From Allokutzneria sp. NRRL B-24872 (GTDB lineage: Bacteria; Actinomycetota; Actinomycetes; Mycobacteriales; Pseudonocardiaceae): a stretch of 64,000 nt of DNA. Shown in pieces: positions 1 to 7,724 of this stretch (positions within the stretch are counted from its first letter, which is position 1; the number at the start of each line of letters is the position of its first letter). Both the position numbers and the translations under genes were made by a program. The stretch lies in assembly GCF_002155965.1 (NCBI RefSeq), contig NZ_MUMH01000067.1:1-64000 (forward strand). Direction: 5' to 3'. The notes under the pieces were generated by a model. It worked only from the letters and a program-made list of their open reading frames with translations. It searched no databases and was not told where the DNA came from.

Positions 1-20
1 CCAGCCAGCCAGCCAGCCAG
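1..20. repeat. (CCAG)5 tandem tetranucleotide
   Basis: Five exact head-to-tail copies of CCAG open the window. The array may continue to the left, beyond what I can see. It lies just downstream of the DUF6879 stop codon, outside any gene I call. Its function is unknown; short tandem arrays like this can change length by slippage. Confidence 0.8.
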
Positions 21-41
21 CTTTGCAGCGCCGCGCCACGG

Positions 42-563
42 TCAGGGGCGAGCATTCCACTGCCGCACCGGTACAGCGCGCGTCGTCGCGGCAGTTCGCC
101 ACTGGTGGTACAGATCCAGGTCAGGCTCCTCGACGAGCTCCCGGCCCAGCAAGCGCCCATCGTCGTCGAAGTCCAGGTGCACGACGGTGGTGCTGTCGAG
201 AAGCCAAAAATCTCGTTGTGGCACAAGAACTTCTGGATGCACGGAGAGGTCGAGAACACGCACGTCCTCACCTGCGCGGACATTTCCGGGGATGCCCCAA
301 GCGAGTTGATATCGCTGGTAGTCGGTCAGCGGCGGTGTCACCGCTCGCACCCTCGCGATGTTCTTGCCAGTGGCCGTCCAAGCCCGGATCGCTTGGTGCC
401 AGTCGGCGTTGTGATCAGGTGGTTCGGGTTCTCCGGCAAGGAAGCGCGCGAGACCGGATTGCTCGGCGGGCATGGTGTAGGTGGGTTGAGCCTCCCATCG
501 CCAGGCGGTCCGGGTGAACGATGTGAAGAGTGCCCGGTACGCCGGGCCGTCGAGTGCGGTCAT
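42..563 (-). CDS. DUF6879 family protein
   Basis: A 173-aa protein that matches the actinobacterial DUF6879 pattern: an N-terminal LFTSFTRTAWRWE block, then PLTDYQRYQLAW, GEDVRVLDL, and a C-terminal FWLLDSTTVVHLDFDDDGR block. No catalytic residues are known for the family and the function is unknown. In other actinomycetes members usually sit next to HTH regulators. Here the ATG (561-563) overlaps the stop of the upstream 92-aa gene as ATGA, so the two are probably co-translated. The frame stays open further upstream, but the family similarity begins at this methionine. It is the last gene of a four-gene minus-strand operon. Confidence 0.85.
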   Translation of the reverse strand: MTALDGPAYRALFTSFTRTAWRWEAQPTYTMPAEQSGLARFLAGEPEPPDHNADWHQAIRAWTATGKNIARVRAVTPPLTDYQRYQLAWGIPGNVRAGEDVRVLDLSVHPEVLVPQRDFWLLDSTTVVHLDFDDDGRLLGRELVEEPDLDLYHQWRTAATTRAVPVRQWNARP

Positions 564-838
564 CCTCTGTTCTGTCCCTCCGCGAGATCGAAGCGAACGA
601 ACTGCTCGTCCACTGTGGACTGTGAGGCGAGTTTGTCGCGAGCGATTGCAGCTAGCGCGGTGGCCTCGTGTCTGCGGTGAAGATCTACCGTGGCCACGTG
701 TTCGAAGACCTCCGCCTGGAGGCGGTACCAGTCGCATAGCGCTTCAGGCGTCCGCATTTCGACGGGGTATCGAGCGAGCAACCATGGCCGGACGTCGTTG
801 AGGCGAGCGGGCATGCTCGATTGCCGGGTGGTGGCCAT
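560..838 (-). CDS. small conserved-looking protein of unknown function (92 aa)
   Basis: A 92-aa protein beginning MATTRQSSMPARL, with the core WLLARYPVEMRTPEALCDWY followed by a charged, probably helical stretch. I do not recognise the family. It is called real because it fills the gap between the flavoprotein (ends 889) and DUF6879 in the same strand, and because its stop overlaps the next start (ATGA). The start is uncertain: no clear ribosome site precedes ATG 838, and in-frame GTG codons lie just upstream. It has no signal peptide or membrane segment. The context suggests it works with the HTH-TPR regulator, the flavoprotein and DUF6879. Confidence 0.65.
   Translation of the reverse strand: MATTRQSSMPARLNDVRPWLLARYPVEMRTPEALCDWYRLQAEVFEHVATVDLHRRHEATALAAIARDKLASQSTVDEQFVRFDLAEGQNRG
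608..620. repeat. GTCCACWGTGGAC palindrome, copy 1
   Basis: A perfect 13-base palindrome with W = T, inside the 92-aa gene, where it encodes Ser-Thr-Val-Asp on the minus strand. It is one of seven perfect copies in this window. Confidence 0.9.
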
Positions 839-888
839 GCGCACAGGAGAACGCAGACGGCAGGCCACTACCCGGACAAACTGTCCGG

Positions 889-1452
889 CTACTTCTGGGC
901 GACAGCTCCGTTGACGGTGGAAAGCACTGCCGACCAGGGGAGTTCCTTGCTCGGAGAGTTGCGGGGTTCGTGCAACTGCCAAACGTCGTCGCCGTAGACG
1001 AGGTGAACGCCAGCCGCGCGAAGCGCCGCTAGGTGGTTGTTCCAGGCGGGGTGCCGGGCGTGCGCCGCGTTGATGCGCGGGAAAACGACGATCGGGAGGC
1101 CAAGAGTGCCGATGGCCTCGTTCACTTGCGTGAGGGCCTGGTTGTCGGCGAGCCCGAGAGCGAGTTTGGCGATGGTGTTCGCTGAAGCGGGCGCGACCAC
1201 GTAGCAGTCGACGGGCGGGTGCGGGCTGCGTTCTCCGGGAGACCGAGGATCGATGCGAACGGACAGGCCGGTTGCGTTCTCGATCTCGGCGAGAGTTCCT
1301 GTTTCCGCGAGCCAACGTCCGGCAGTGGGGGTCAGCGTGACGCAGACCGTCCAGCCCGCTTCCATGGCTGGTCGAATCAGGCCGGGGAGCAGGTCCTCAA
1401 CCCCGCCAGCACCGGAACCGACCACGCCGAGCACTCGGCCGGACATCCTCAC
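889..1452 (-). CDS. HFCD-family flavoprotein (EpiD/Dfp-like)
   Basis: A 187-aa flavoprotein of the homo-oligomeric flavin-containing Cys decarboxylase type. The sequence shows the N-terminal GVVGSGAGG flavin-binding turn and the hallmark PASANTIAKLALGLADN. Known relatives decarboxylate phosphopantothenoylcysteine or C-terminal peptide cysteines. This copy is a single domain without the CoaB part, so a housekeeping CoA role is unlikely. The GTG start at 1450-1452 overlaps the regulator stop (GTGA); an ATG lies two codons in. The substrate is unknown. Neighbours suggest a role in a regulated small-molecule or signalling system rather than lantibiotic maturation, since no precursor peptide is visible. 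Confidence 0.88.
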   Translation of the reverse strand: MRMSGRVLGVVGSGAGGVEDLLPGLIRPAMEAGWTVCVTLTPTAGRWLAETGTLAEIENATGLSVRIDPRSPGERSPHPPVDCYVVAPASANTIAKLALGLADNQALTQVNEAIGTLGLPIVVFPRINAAHARHPAWNNHLAALRAAGVHLVYGDDVWQLHEPRNSPSKELPWSAVLSTVNGAVAQK

Positions 1453-2678
1453 TTCACCGCCCGGCAGCGTTCAGCGAATGCGAACAGAGGAGAGGACCTT
1501 GCCACTGGTGCCCGGCGACAAACCGCGCGGACGACCTGCCTCACCGCTGCGCTGTGGCGGACGATGCCAGGCGCTTTCTGTTCTGCGGTAAGGAGGATCT
1601 GCAATGCGTCATCGTCTTTCGCAACCAGGCTGAGCGCTCGTGCGACGTCGATCATGTGGCTGGCTTGCCGTTCGAGTGGGAGGTGCTCGGTGTTGACGTG
1701 CACCCCTGAGTCGGCTACCTGCCCGGCGTCGCCGAGATCGAGCGCGACGGACACGCGGTGCAAAGCGACGTTCGACGGGCCAAAACTGGTCAGCCAGTAG
1801 TTGGCGTCTCTGCCCAGGTCCGCAGCAGCGCGCTCCGCCCGGCTCAACAGCTCATCTGCCGTTGCCCGGTCCTGATGACGAGCGGCGGCGACGGCGGTGC
1901 GGAGGAACAGCATCCCGTAGAGGCTGAGCGCCGCTGGATCTCCAGCTTTCATCCGTGGGGCGAGCCAGCGAGCCGCTGCGTTGCCGAGTTCCAGCGCGTC
2001 TTCGAACCGCCCGACGGCGAGCAGTGCATGGGTTCCTGATCGGGCGGCGGATGCCAGCACGAGAGGATCTTCGGAGTCGTCGGCCGCCTGCATCGCCCGC
2101 TCCGCCGCAATCCAGGCGAGGTCAGCCTCACCGATCTTGCTCAGCGCTGTCGCAGCCAAGTGGTGAATTCGCGCGGACACCGCAGCGCATGAGCGCTTGT
2201 ACGGCGGGTCGTCAGCCGAGGCCGCTTCGAGCCGTTGGGCCGCTTTGACCAGATTCGGCATGGCTGAGACCACTCGACCCAGGTCACCACGCTGATAGTC
2301 GGACCACACAGCCTCCGCCAGAGCCGCGACGGGAGCGGGGTCGACGTGGTCGGGCGAGCTTGACGAGGAGAACAGCGTCCGCGACAACCTGCGAGGCGCC
2401 ATCAATGCATCGCGAATCGCCGGGACGTCATCGTGACATTCCTCGTCCTCCATGAGGACCGGCATACCGAGCAGATCGCCGAGCGTGACTCGAAGCGCCT
2501 TTGCCAGATCGGTGAGCACGTCCAAGCGACGGATCTCCCGTTCGCCTCGCTCGATCTTGCTCAGCCAGTCCTCGGACCGGTTGACGAGGTCCGCGAGCAC
2601 GGCCTGCGACAGTCCACGGCGACGCCGGTAGAAGGCAATGCGCTCGCCGACATTGAGTTGATCGCCGCCGCCCCTCAT
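1449..2678 (-). CDS. XRE-type HTH regulator with TPR-like sensor region
   Basis: A 409-aa protein. Residues about 8-70 form an XRE helix-turn-helix (LSQAVLADLVNRSEDWLSKI, then ERGER). The remaining 300 or so residues are alanine-rich helical repeats that look like TPRs, as in peptide- or protein-sensing regulators. It is the first gene of the operon and its stop overlaps the flavoprotein GTG. A 71-bp gap separates its ATG from the divergent phosphoribosyltransferase gene, so it may control both directions. The ribosome site before the ATG is weak. The ligand is unknown. Confidence 0.88.
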   Translation of the reverse strand: MRGGGDQLNVGERIAFYRRRRGLSQAVLADLVNRSEDWLSKIERGEREIRRLDVLTDLAKALRVTLGDLLGMPVLMEDEECHDDVPAIRDALMAPRRLSRTLFSSSSSPDHVDPAPVAALAEAVWSDYQRGDLGRVVSAMPNLVKAAQRLEAASADDPPYKRSCAAVSARIHHLAATALSKIGEADLAWIAAERAMQAADDSEDPLVLASAARSGTHALLAVGRFEDALELGNAAARWLAPRMKAGDPAALSLYGMLFLRTAVAAARHQDRATADELLSRAERAAADLGRDANYWLTSFGPSNVALHRVSVALDLGDAGQVADSGVHVNTEHLPLERQASHMIDVARALSLVAKDDDALQILLTAEQKAPGIVRHSAAVRQVVRAVCRRAPVARSSPLFAFAERCRAVK

Positions 2679-2749
2679 CAGCTCAGGCTAGCAACAGACC
2701 AGCGGAATCACGTCGCTTCGTCCAGGCGAACGCGTGAAGATCGACGGTT

Positions 2750-3274
2750 ATGGGGTCTGCGCGTGAGCTGTTGCTGGAGCGGTTTCGGTGGGTGGATGGT
2801 CACGCGGACATGTGGCCGGTGTTCCGTGACGGGCAAGCGTTCAAGGCGGTGATCGCGGCGTTGGTGGAACCGTTTCGTGGCAAGGGGATCACGGCGGTGT
2901 GCGGGATCGAGTCGCGGGGATTCCTGCTGGGCGGGGCGGCGGCGATGGAGCTCGGAGTGGGCTTTGTGGCGGTGCGCAAAGGCGCGGGGATGTTCCCGGG
3001 CGAGAAGCTGGTCAGGGAAACGGAGCCGGACTATCGCAAGATTCGGCACGCGTTGAGGCTTCAACGGGCGTCGGTGGGACAGGCCGATCGTCTGCTGCTG
3101 GTGGATGACTGGATACAGACGGGGAGCCAGGCGCTGGCTGTTCGCGAGTTGCTCGAAGAGGCGGGTGCGAAGTTGGCGGGTTGCTCGGTGGTCGTCGACG
3201 AGGCGAGCACGGATGTCAAGGCGGTGCTGGGGGAGTTCCACGCGCTTGTCGGCAGCGATGAACTGGGCCGGTAG
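2750..3274 (+). CDS. adenine phosphoribosyltransferase-like protein
   Basis: A 174-aa type I phosphoribosyltransferase. Residues 115-128 hold the PRPP loop (LLLVDDWIQTGSQA), and GIESRGFLLGG near residue 52 matches the APRT signature. APRT makes AMP from adenine and PRPP. The loop is DDWIQTGSQ rather than the usual DDVxATGGT, so base specificity may differ. It is divergent from the HTH-TPR regulator with only 71 bp between, which suggests shared control. It is probably not the housekeeping apt gene, which in actinobacteria I would expect elsewhere near secD/F-rel; that point is inference. Confidence 0.8.
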   Translation: MGSARELLLERFRWVDGHADMWPVFRDGQAFKAVIAALVEPFRGKGITAVCGIESRGFLLGGAAAMELGVGFVAVRKGAGMFPGEKLVRETEPDYRKIRHALRLQRASVGQADRLLLVDDWIQTGSQALAVRELLEEAGAKLAGCSVVVDEASTDVKAVLGEFHALVGSDELGR

Positions 3275-3373
3275 GTCGCACCAAAGTGTCGATGTGCGCC
3301 GAAGTGATGGCGCGATGAGGCGTGAGCCGATAACTGTTGTGTCCCAGGGTAAAACCGACGCGGGGGAGCGGCG

Positions 3374-4294
3374 ATGGCGAATCCCTACGAGATGTGCGAT
3401 GGGTTCCACGTATTGACGGACACGCAAGCACATCGTTGGTGCACAACAGAGTTCCGGGCGGGGCGCACGACGACAGAGCGCTGGGTGGTGTGGGACAAGG
3501 TCGCGGCTGTCCCACAGGCGAAATGGGTGGGACCAGCTCCGATCGCGCCGCAGATCGCTGGAATCCTTGAAGCATCGGGGGAAATCGGAGCACTGCCGGT
3601 CTTCGTCGCCTACGCGATCCCGTTCCGTGACGCGGGCGGGGCGTCCTCCGGCGGTTTCCGGAGCGTGAAGGAGTACCAGGCGTGGGCGAAGTCCTTCGCG
3701 CAACTGGTCGGAGCGGCGCCCGCGGTGGTGCTCCTGGAGCCGGACACGCTGATCCACATGCCGGGCCTGACCGCGGAGCAGCGCAGGAATCGGTTGGCCT
3801 GCTTGACGTTCGCGGTTCAAGCCTTCAAGCAGTACGCGCCCAACACCTACGTGTACCTCGACGGCGGGGACGGCCGTTACAACTCGCCGGAGTCGCTGGC
3901 GCCGTGGCTTCGCCAAGCCGGTGTCGCTGACGCGCGCGGCTTCGCGGTCAACGTCTCGAACTACAACACCACGGAGATGTGCGAGTCCTTCGCGGCGGAA
4001 TTGCGCGACCTCCTCGGCCTGCCAGACGTCGGCTTCGTCATCGACACTTCCCGCAACGGCAACGGCCCCCCGCCGGACTCCTACATCCACGCCAACCCGA
4101 GCACCTGGTGGGGCAATCCGCCGGGCCGGAAACTGGGGGACCGGCCGCAGTACCTGGGCGGCGTGAACGGCTTCGACGCGAAGCTGTGGGTGAAGTTGCC
4201 GGGGGAGTCGGACGGCCCCTTCGGTGTGGCGCCGCACAGCAGTTCGTCGGAGTTCCTGCCCCGCGTGGCCCAGGGGTTGTACTACGGGAGGTAG
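3374..4294 (+). CDS. GH6 family glycoside hydrolase without signal peptide
   Basis: A 306-aa protein of the GH6 endoglucanase/cellobiohydrolase family. Key sites are visible: the acid region YAIPFRD (D86), LEPDTLIHM (D124), YLDGGDG, NVSNYNTTE, IDTSRNGNG (227-231) and KLPGESDG (274-281). GH6 enzymes hydrolyse beta-1,4-glucans with inversion and are normally secreted. This one has no signal peptide: a TAA (3350-3352) stands in frame just before the GGGGGAG ribosome site, so none can be added upstream. It may act in the cytoplasm, leave by another route, or be a truncated relic. A lipoprotein GH6 paralogue lies at 52591-53628. Confidence 0.9.
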   Translation: MANPYEMCDGFHVLTDTQAHRWCTTEFRAGRTTTERWVVWDKVAAVPQAKWVGPAPIAPQIAGILEASGEIGALPVFVAYAIPFRDAGGASSGGFRSVKEYQAWAKSFAQLVGAAPAVVLLEPDTLIHMPGLTAEQRRNRLACLTFAVQAFKQYAPNTYVYLDGGDGRYNSPESLAPWLRQAGVADARGFAVNVSNYNTTEMCESFAAELRDLLGLPDVGFVIDTSRNGNGPPPDSYIHANPSTWWGNPPGRKLGDRPQYLGGVNGFDAKLWVKLPGESDGPFGVAPHSSSSEFLPRVAQGLYYGR

Positions 4295-4435
4295 TCGCGC
4301 GGTTCAGGAAAATGCCCACAAACCGGTACCGCCCCCGGAGGGGAAGTCACGGCGTGGGTGGACTAACATCGCAGCCCTCACGCGGGGCTACGACGCGTGA
4401 TGGGGATTCGGCCGTTCGTGGAGATGGGCCATCAA

Positions 4436-4513
4436 GGGGCAGTAGCTCAGCTGGTCAGAGCAGCAGACTCATAATCTGTCAGGTCGTGGGTTCGAGCCCC
4501 ACCTGCCCCACCA
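4436..4513 (+). tRNA. tRNA-Met (CAT anticodon), encoded CCA
   Basis: A full cloverleaf folds by hand. Acceptor GGGGCAG pairs with CTGCCCC, the D arm is GCTC/GAGC, and the anticodon stem GCAGA/TCTGT carries loop CTCATAA. The T arm is GTGGG/CCCAC with loop TTCGAGC; discriminator A and CCA (4511-4513) follow. The anticodon stem lacks the three consecutive G:C pairs of an initiator, so this is an elongator tRNA-Met or, less likely, the lysidine-modified tRNA-Ile2, which shares the CAT anticodon. Confidence 0.93.
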
Positions 4514-4526
4514 GCTCCGTTGACGG

Positions 4527-4943
4527 CTACGGCCGCGGAGTCCGCAACTTCTTCAACCGTTCCCAGTCACCGCGTTCGCCGCCGCCGAGCAGCTTCCCCA
4601 TCACCAGCATTTCCAGGAACAACGTTTCGTACGCGTCGTTCTGCCGCCGATACCTGTCGGTGTCGGACTCGACCCATGCTTCGGTGATCTGCCAGCCTTC
4701 GGGACGCTCGACGAAAACCGCCTCGTAGACGCCGTAGCCGGTCCATGACCGATGCAGGAAGAGCCGGTCCGCCTCGACCAGTGCCAACCAGCGCTCGTCC
4801 ATGTGCCCCGCCGCTCGGCCCAGCCCGATCACCCGCATCTCCTCGGCGGTCCACACACGGGCCGGCGGCGGCAGGGCGACTGGCTGGGTGATCGGCTGGA
4901 GCGTCGGGAGCTGTTCCCGTTTCACGAGGTCGCGGGCGGTCAT
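4527..4943 (-). CDS. hypothetical protein (138 aa)
   Basis: A 138-aa soluble protein with a central block LVEADRLFLHRSWTGYGVYE, then VFVERPEGWQITEAWVESD. I do not recognise a named family; the pattern of alternating strands and tryptophans suggests a small beta-rich domain. There is no signal peptide or membrane segment. The start is the ATG at 4941-4943. It ends 14 bp after the tRNA on the opposite strand and stands alone, with the alpha/beta hydrolase gene upstream on the same strand but 40 bp away. Confidence 0.7.
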   Translation of the reverse strand: MTARDLVKREQLPTLQPITQPVALPPPARVWTAEEMRVIGLGRAAGHMDERWLALVEADRLFLHRSWTGYGVYEAVFVERPEGWQITEAWVESDTDRYRRQNDAYETLFLEMLVMGKLLGGGERGDWERLKKLRTPRP

Positions 4944-4970
4944 GGGCGCATGCTAGCTCCGAATCAGGGC

Positions 4971-4983
4971 GTCCACTGTGGAC
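4971..4983. repeat. GTCCACWGTGGAC palindrome, copy 2
   Basis: A perfect copy with W = T, lying directly after the stop codon (4984-4986, minus strand) of the alpha/beta hydrolase gene. It is the one copy outside coding sequence, which argues that the motif is kept as DNA and not only as a Ser-Thr-Val-Asp peptide. Confidence 0.9.
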
Positions 4984-5721
4984 TCACGGTGCGAGCCAGC
5001 TCCTCAGTCGCTGAGCGAACCAGTCCGGTCGTTGCAGCGGGATGCCGTGACCGCACCCGTCGACGATCTCCAGTTCGCTCCCGGGGAGCGATTCGTTGAG
5101 CGAAAGCGCTGACTTCTTCATGAAACCGCGTTCGCCTGTGCCAGCGAGGATGAGCGCCGCGCCGGGAAACATCGCCCATCCCGGTGGCTCGGTGAACCGG
5201 ATGTTCTCGCTGACGGTCGTGAGGAGCGTTTCCCTGGAGATGTGGGCAGAAGTACGGAGGTAGTCGCTCATCAGCGGCGCCGGTATGAACAACGCCGTTG
5301 CTTGCAGTTTCGCGAACCACTGGCGCTTCGCGAGCGGTGCCGAGGCGCTGAGAAGGCCGAGCGTCAACGCCGGTGCGCGTGTCGGTTTGGCTTGCGCGCT
5401 CACAACCGCGACTCGCTCCACGAGGTCGGGCCGACTCGCGGCCAGAAGAATCGCGAGCTGAGCCCCGAGGGAGAACCCGACGACAGTCACGGGCCGTTCA
5501 GTTTCCCGCTCGACAACGGATGCCAGCTCGCTCACCGTCTGGTCATGCGACACGTACCTTTCCGCAGAGCTTCGATCATGTCCGGGAAGGTCGGGGACGA
5601 TGAGTCGAAGCCCTGCGGGAAGACGCTCCATCGTCGGTTCCCACATCCAGCCTGCAACGCCACCACCGTGCAGGAAGAGAACGGGGCGCGCGTCTTTTCC
5701 ACCCGACGATCTGACGTACAT
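4984..5721 (-). CDS. alpha/beta hydrolase
   Basis: A 245-aa alpha/beta-hydrolase-fold protein. The sequence shows the oxyanion HGGG near residue 18, the nucleophile elbow GFSLGAQ, a late acid region, and the catalytic histidine in DGCGHGIPLQRPDW. The substrate cannot be predicted; the family includes esterases, lactonases and C-C hydrolases. The start ATG is at 5719-5721. It lies 15 bp after the polysaccharide-deacetylase-like gene on the same strand, so the two probably form an operon driven from the MerR-type operator at 6614-6629. Confidence 0.85.
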   Translation of the reverse strand: MYVRSSGGKDARPVLFLHGGGVAGWMWEPTMERLPAGLRLIVPDLPGHDRSSAERYVSHDQTVSELASVVERETERPVTVVGFSLGAQLAILLAASRPDLVERVAVVSAQAKPTRAPALTLGLLSASAPLAKRQWFAKLQATALFIPAPLMSDYLRTSAHISRETLLTTVSENIRFTEPPGWAMFPGAALILAGTGERGFMKKSALSLNESLPGSELEIVDGCGHGIPLQRPDWFAQRLRSWLAP

Positions 5722-5736
5722 GCTCTGCCCCCGCCG

Positions 5737-6597
5737 CTAGTCGATCCGGTTCACACGGTAGTGGTCGGCGATCTCGTCGCTGGTGGTCAGCCAGATGTCG
5801 GGCTGCGCGGCGAGGAACTCCAGCGCCTGGTCGAGGTACTTGGCGCGGAACGCCTGGCCGATCACGAAGGGGTGCAGCGCGAGCGCGAGGACGCGGCCGC
5901 TGTGCTCGGAGTCGGCGAGCAGCTGCTCGTACTGGTCCTTCACGATCTGCACGAAGTCCGGCCCGGTGAAGCTCTTGCCGAACAGGAGCAGGTCGTTGAG
6001 CTCGACGGTGTACGGGACGCTGATCAGGCCGGGCACCTTCAGCGGGTACGGCTGGTCGTCGTTGGTCCAGTCGAGCACGTAGTCGAGGCCGAGTTCGGCG
6101 AGCAGAGCCGGGGTGTTGGCGGTCTCGGTCAGGCCGGGACCCATCCACCCGCGCGGCCGTTGACCTGTCGCGGTGGCGATGGTGTCGATGACGTCGGTGA
6201 GGAACGCGCGCTCCTCCTCGACGGACATGCCGGTGTGCAGGATCGAGTTGGTCTTGCCGTGCGCGAGCCACGCCCAGTCCCGCTCGCGCCCGGCTTCGAT
6301 GATCTGCGGGTAGTGCTCGGCGACGTCGGAGTTGAGCAGCACGCTCGCGCGGAACCCGTGCCGGTCAAGGCTTTGCATCGTGCGCCAGATGCCGACCCGG
6401 GTGCCGTAGTCGCGCCAGCCGTGGTTCAGCGGATCGGGTACGAGGTCGGCGGTGCCGGGCCAGATGCTGGTGGACGGGCGGCCGGGCAGGAAGTGCTCGA
6501 CGTTGAGGCCGACGTAGGCGGCGACCTTGGCCCCGCCGGGCCAGGTGATCGGCGCGCGCTCGGTGATCGGGCTGTAGTCGTAGAGGTCGTTCGTCAT
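5737..6597 (-). CDS. polysaccharide deacetylase family protein (allantoinase PuuE-like)
   Basis: A 286-aa protein of the NodB-fold carbohydrate esterase family, closest in pattern to the PuuE-type allantoinase and cyclic-imidase branch. It has an N-terminal YSPITERAPITWPGG block, SVLLNSDVAEHYP, a HGKTNS segment, and a C-terminal LALHPFVIGQAFRA region. It lacks a signal peptide, which fits a cytoplasmic amidohydrolase and not a wall polysaccharide deacetylase. It is transcribed away from the MerR gene across a 16-bp dyad, so MerR is its likely regulator. The true substrate is open. Confidence 0.83.
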   Translation of the reverse strand: MTNDLYDYSPITERAPITWPGGAKVAAYVGLNVEHFLPGRPSTSIWPGTADLVPDPLNHGWRDYGTRVGIWRTMQSLDRHGFRASVLLNSDVAEHYPQIIEAGRERDWAWLAHGKTNSILHTGMSVEEERAFLTDVIDTIATATGQRPRGWMGPGLTETANTPALLAELGLDYVLDWTNDDQPYPLKVPGLISVPYTVELNDLLLFGKSFTGPDFVQIVKDQYEQLLADSEHSGRVLALALHPFVIGQAFRAKYLDQALEFLAAQPDIWLTTSDEIADHYRVNRID

Positions 6598-6604
6598 GCG
6601 ACCA

Positions 6605-6635
6605 CGGTAAAATCTGACATCAGTGTCAGGTTCAA
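6605..6635. promoter_or_regulatory. MerR-type operator and promoter between divergent genes
   Basis: CTGACA (6614-6619) and TGTCAG (6624-6629) form a perfect inverted repeat around TCAG. On the minus strand a -35-like TTGAAC (6630-6635) abuts the dyad and an A/T-rich stretch lies on its other side (6607-6613). A dyad inside a stretched promoter spacer is the classic MerR layout. It would serve the deacetylase-like operon and allow autoregulation of the MerR gene. Confidence 0.78.
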
Positions 6636-6652
6636 GTCCGAGGACGGCCGAG

Positions 6653-7018
6653 ATGAAGATCGGTGAGCTCGCGCGCCGTACGGGTGTAAGCGAACGGTCG
6701 TTGCGCTACTACGAGCAGCAGGGATTGCTGGTCTCCGAGCGCACGCCGGGTGGTCAGCGCGACTACGCGGAGCGCGCGGTCGATCGGGTGATCCGCATCC
6801 AGGAACTGTTCGCGGCCGGGCTGAACAGCAAGAAGATCGCGCGTGTTCTGCCCTGCATGCGCGACGGCGACGGCGGGCCCTCGGAGATCGCCACCGGCAA
6901 GCTGGTCACCGAACTGGCCAAGGAGCGCGCGCGGATCGATCAGATGATCAACAGCTTGGTGAATTCCCGCGACGTGCTCGACGGGGTGATTGACGCGGCC
7001 TCGGAGGCAGAGCGCTAG
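6653..7018 (+). CDS. MerR family transcriptional regulator
   Basis: A 121-aa regulator with an N-terminal MerR winged helix (KIGELARRTGVSERSLRYYE, then QQGLL) and the usual antiparallel coiled coil toward the C-terminus (LVTELAKERARIDQMINSLV). A short loop, PCMRDGDGG, sits where metal- or ligand-sensing members carry their effector site; one cysteine is present, so metal sensing is not clear. The ATG at 6653 follows GAGGACGG and begins exactly at the HTH. An upstream in-frame ATG exists but falls in the operator. It probably controls the divergent deacetylase/hydrolase pair. Confidence 0.9.
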   Translation: MKIGELARRTGVSERSLRYYEQQGLLVSERTPGGQRDYAERAVDRVIRIQELFAAGLNSKKIARVLPCMRDGDGGPSEIATGKLVTELAKERARIDQMINSLVNSRDVLDGVIDAASEAER

Positions 7019-7092
7019 CGCACGTGCTGAACGGGGGCAGAAATGGCGGTGGTGGCCCCGAAAAGCAGTGGTGCCACCACTCGCTGGACCGA

Positions 7093-7419
7093 TCAGCAGG
7101 TGCCGATCTCCGAGGCGTAGACGGGCTCCTCGCGGCCCTGGAACGTGTCCCCGAGATTGGTGATCCCCGGACGCACACACACTTCGGCGATCCTGAAAAC
7201 CGCTCGAACTTTCAGTTTCACGTGGTGTCCCTCGCAGTTGTTCCAGTGCAGCGCCCTGGGGAGGCCGTGGGTGGGGCCGTCGGGCGACCGGATGATGCCG
7301 CACGGTGCTGCTGGGGCGGCGGCCTCGGTCGCGCTCGCGATGACGGGCAGGGCGAGCGCGGTCGCTGCCGCGATCAGCGAGCCGGTGATCCAGTGGAGCG
7401 GGCGTGCGGCGGCCATCAT
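7093..7419 (-). CDS. secreted small protein, DUF6355-like
   Basis: A 108-aa protein from ATG 7419. It has a signal peptide (hydrophobic WITGSLIAAATALALPVIAS, Ala-rich cleavage area), then a mature part of about 70 residues with four cysteines: CGIIRSPDG, HWNNCEGHHV, VCVRPGITNLG and a C-terminal Cys. The Cys spacing and the CVRPG...LG motif resemble the DUF6355 family of small secreted actinobacterial proteins, whose function is unknown. Two adjacent ATGs and an upstream GTG (7467) are possible starts; GAGGA just before the tandem ATGs favours them. Confidence 0.65.
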   Translation of the reverse strand: MMAAARPLHWITGSLIAAATALALPVIASATEAAAPAAPCGIIRSPDGPTHGLPRALHWNNCEGHHVKLKVRAVFRIAEVCVRPGITNLGDTFQGREEPVYASEIGTC

Positions 7420-7724
7420 TCCTCGCAAGTGATTGTTCGAAGGAGTGTCGAATTCGAGCGTGGCCACACCGGTTTTTTCGGGGAAGGCGATGTCGCTTTT
7501 TGGGAGAATTCGATTGGTGCGAGTTCTCTCAAACTGTGCGCCGTGACCTGTGGGATCTGCGGGCGGTGGCGGCCGAGATGGCGACGTGTTTGCCCTGAAC
7601 GGGTGACCGGCGCCGACGAGTGCCGAACTGCCGCTTGTCCGATCGGGTGAGGAGCGGCGCGCGGGCTAACGAATCCGGGGACGGGACGAAACGCGGGGTA
7701 CCGATCGAGGAGAAGGTGGGGGAC

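Noticed and set aside
889-1452. A lantibiotic-type biosynthetic cluster around the EpiD-like flavoprotein
   Set aside because: No precursor peptide, LanM/LanB-C, protease or transporter genes are nearby.
3300-3373. An upstream extension of the GH6 frame to give a signal peptide
   Set aside because: The in-frame TAA at 3350-3352 blocks it, and the nearest ribosome site fits ATG 3374.
2708-4237. A 509-codon open frame on the minus strand over the phosphoribosyltransferase and GH6 genes
   Set aside because: It lies antisense to two genes with clear motifs, is Arg/Pro/His-rich and shows no domain; it is a high-GC shadow frame.
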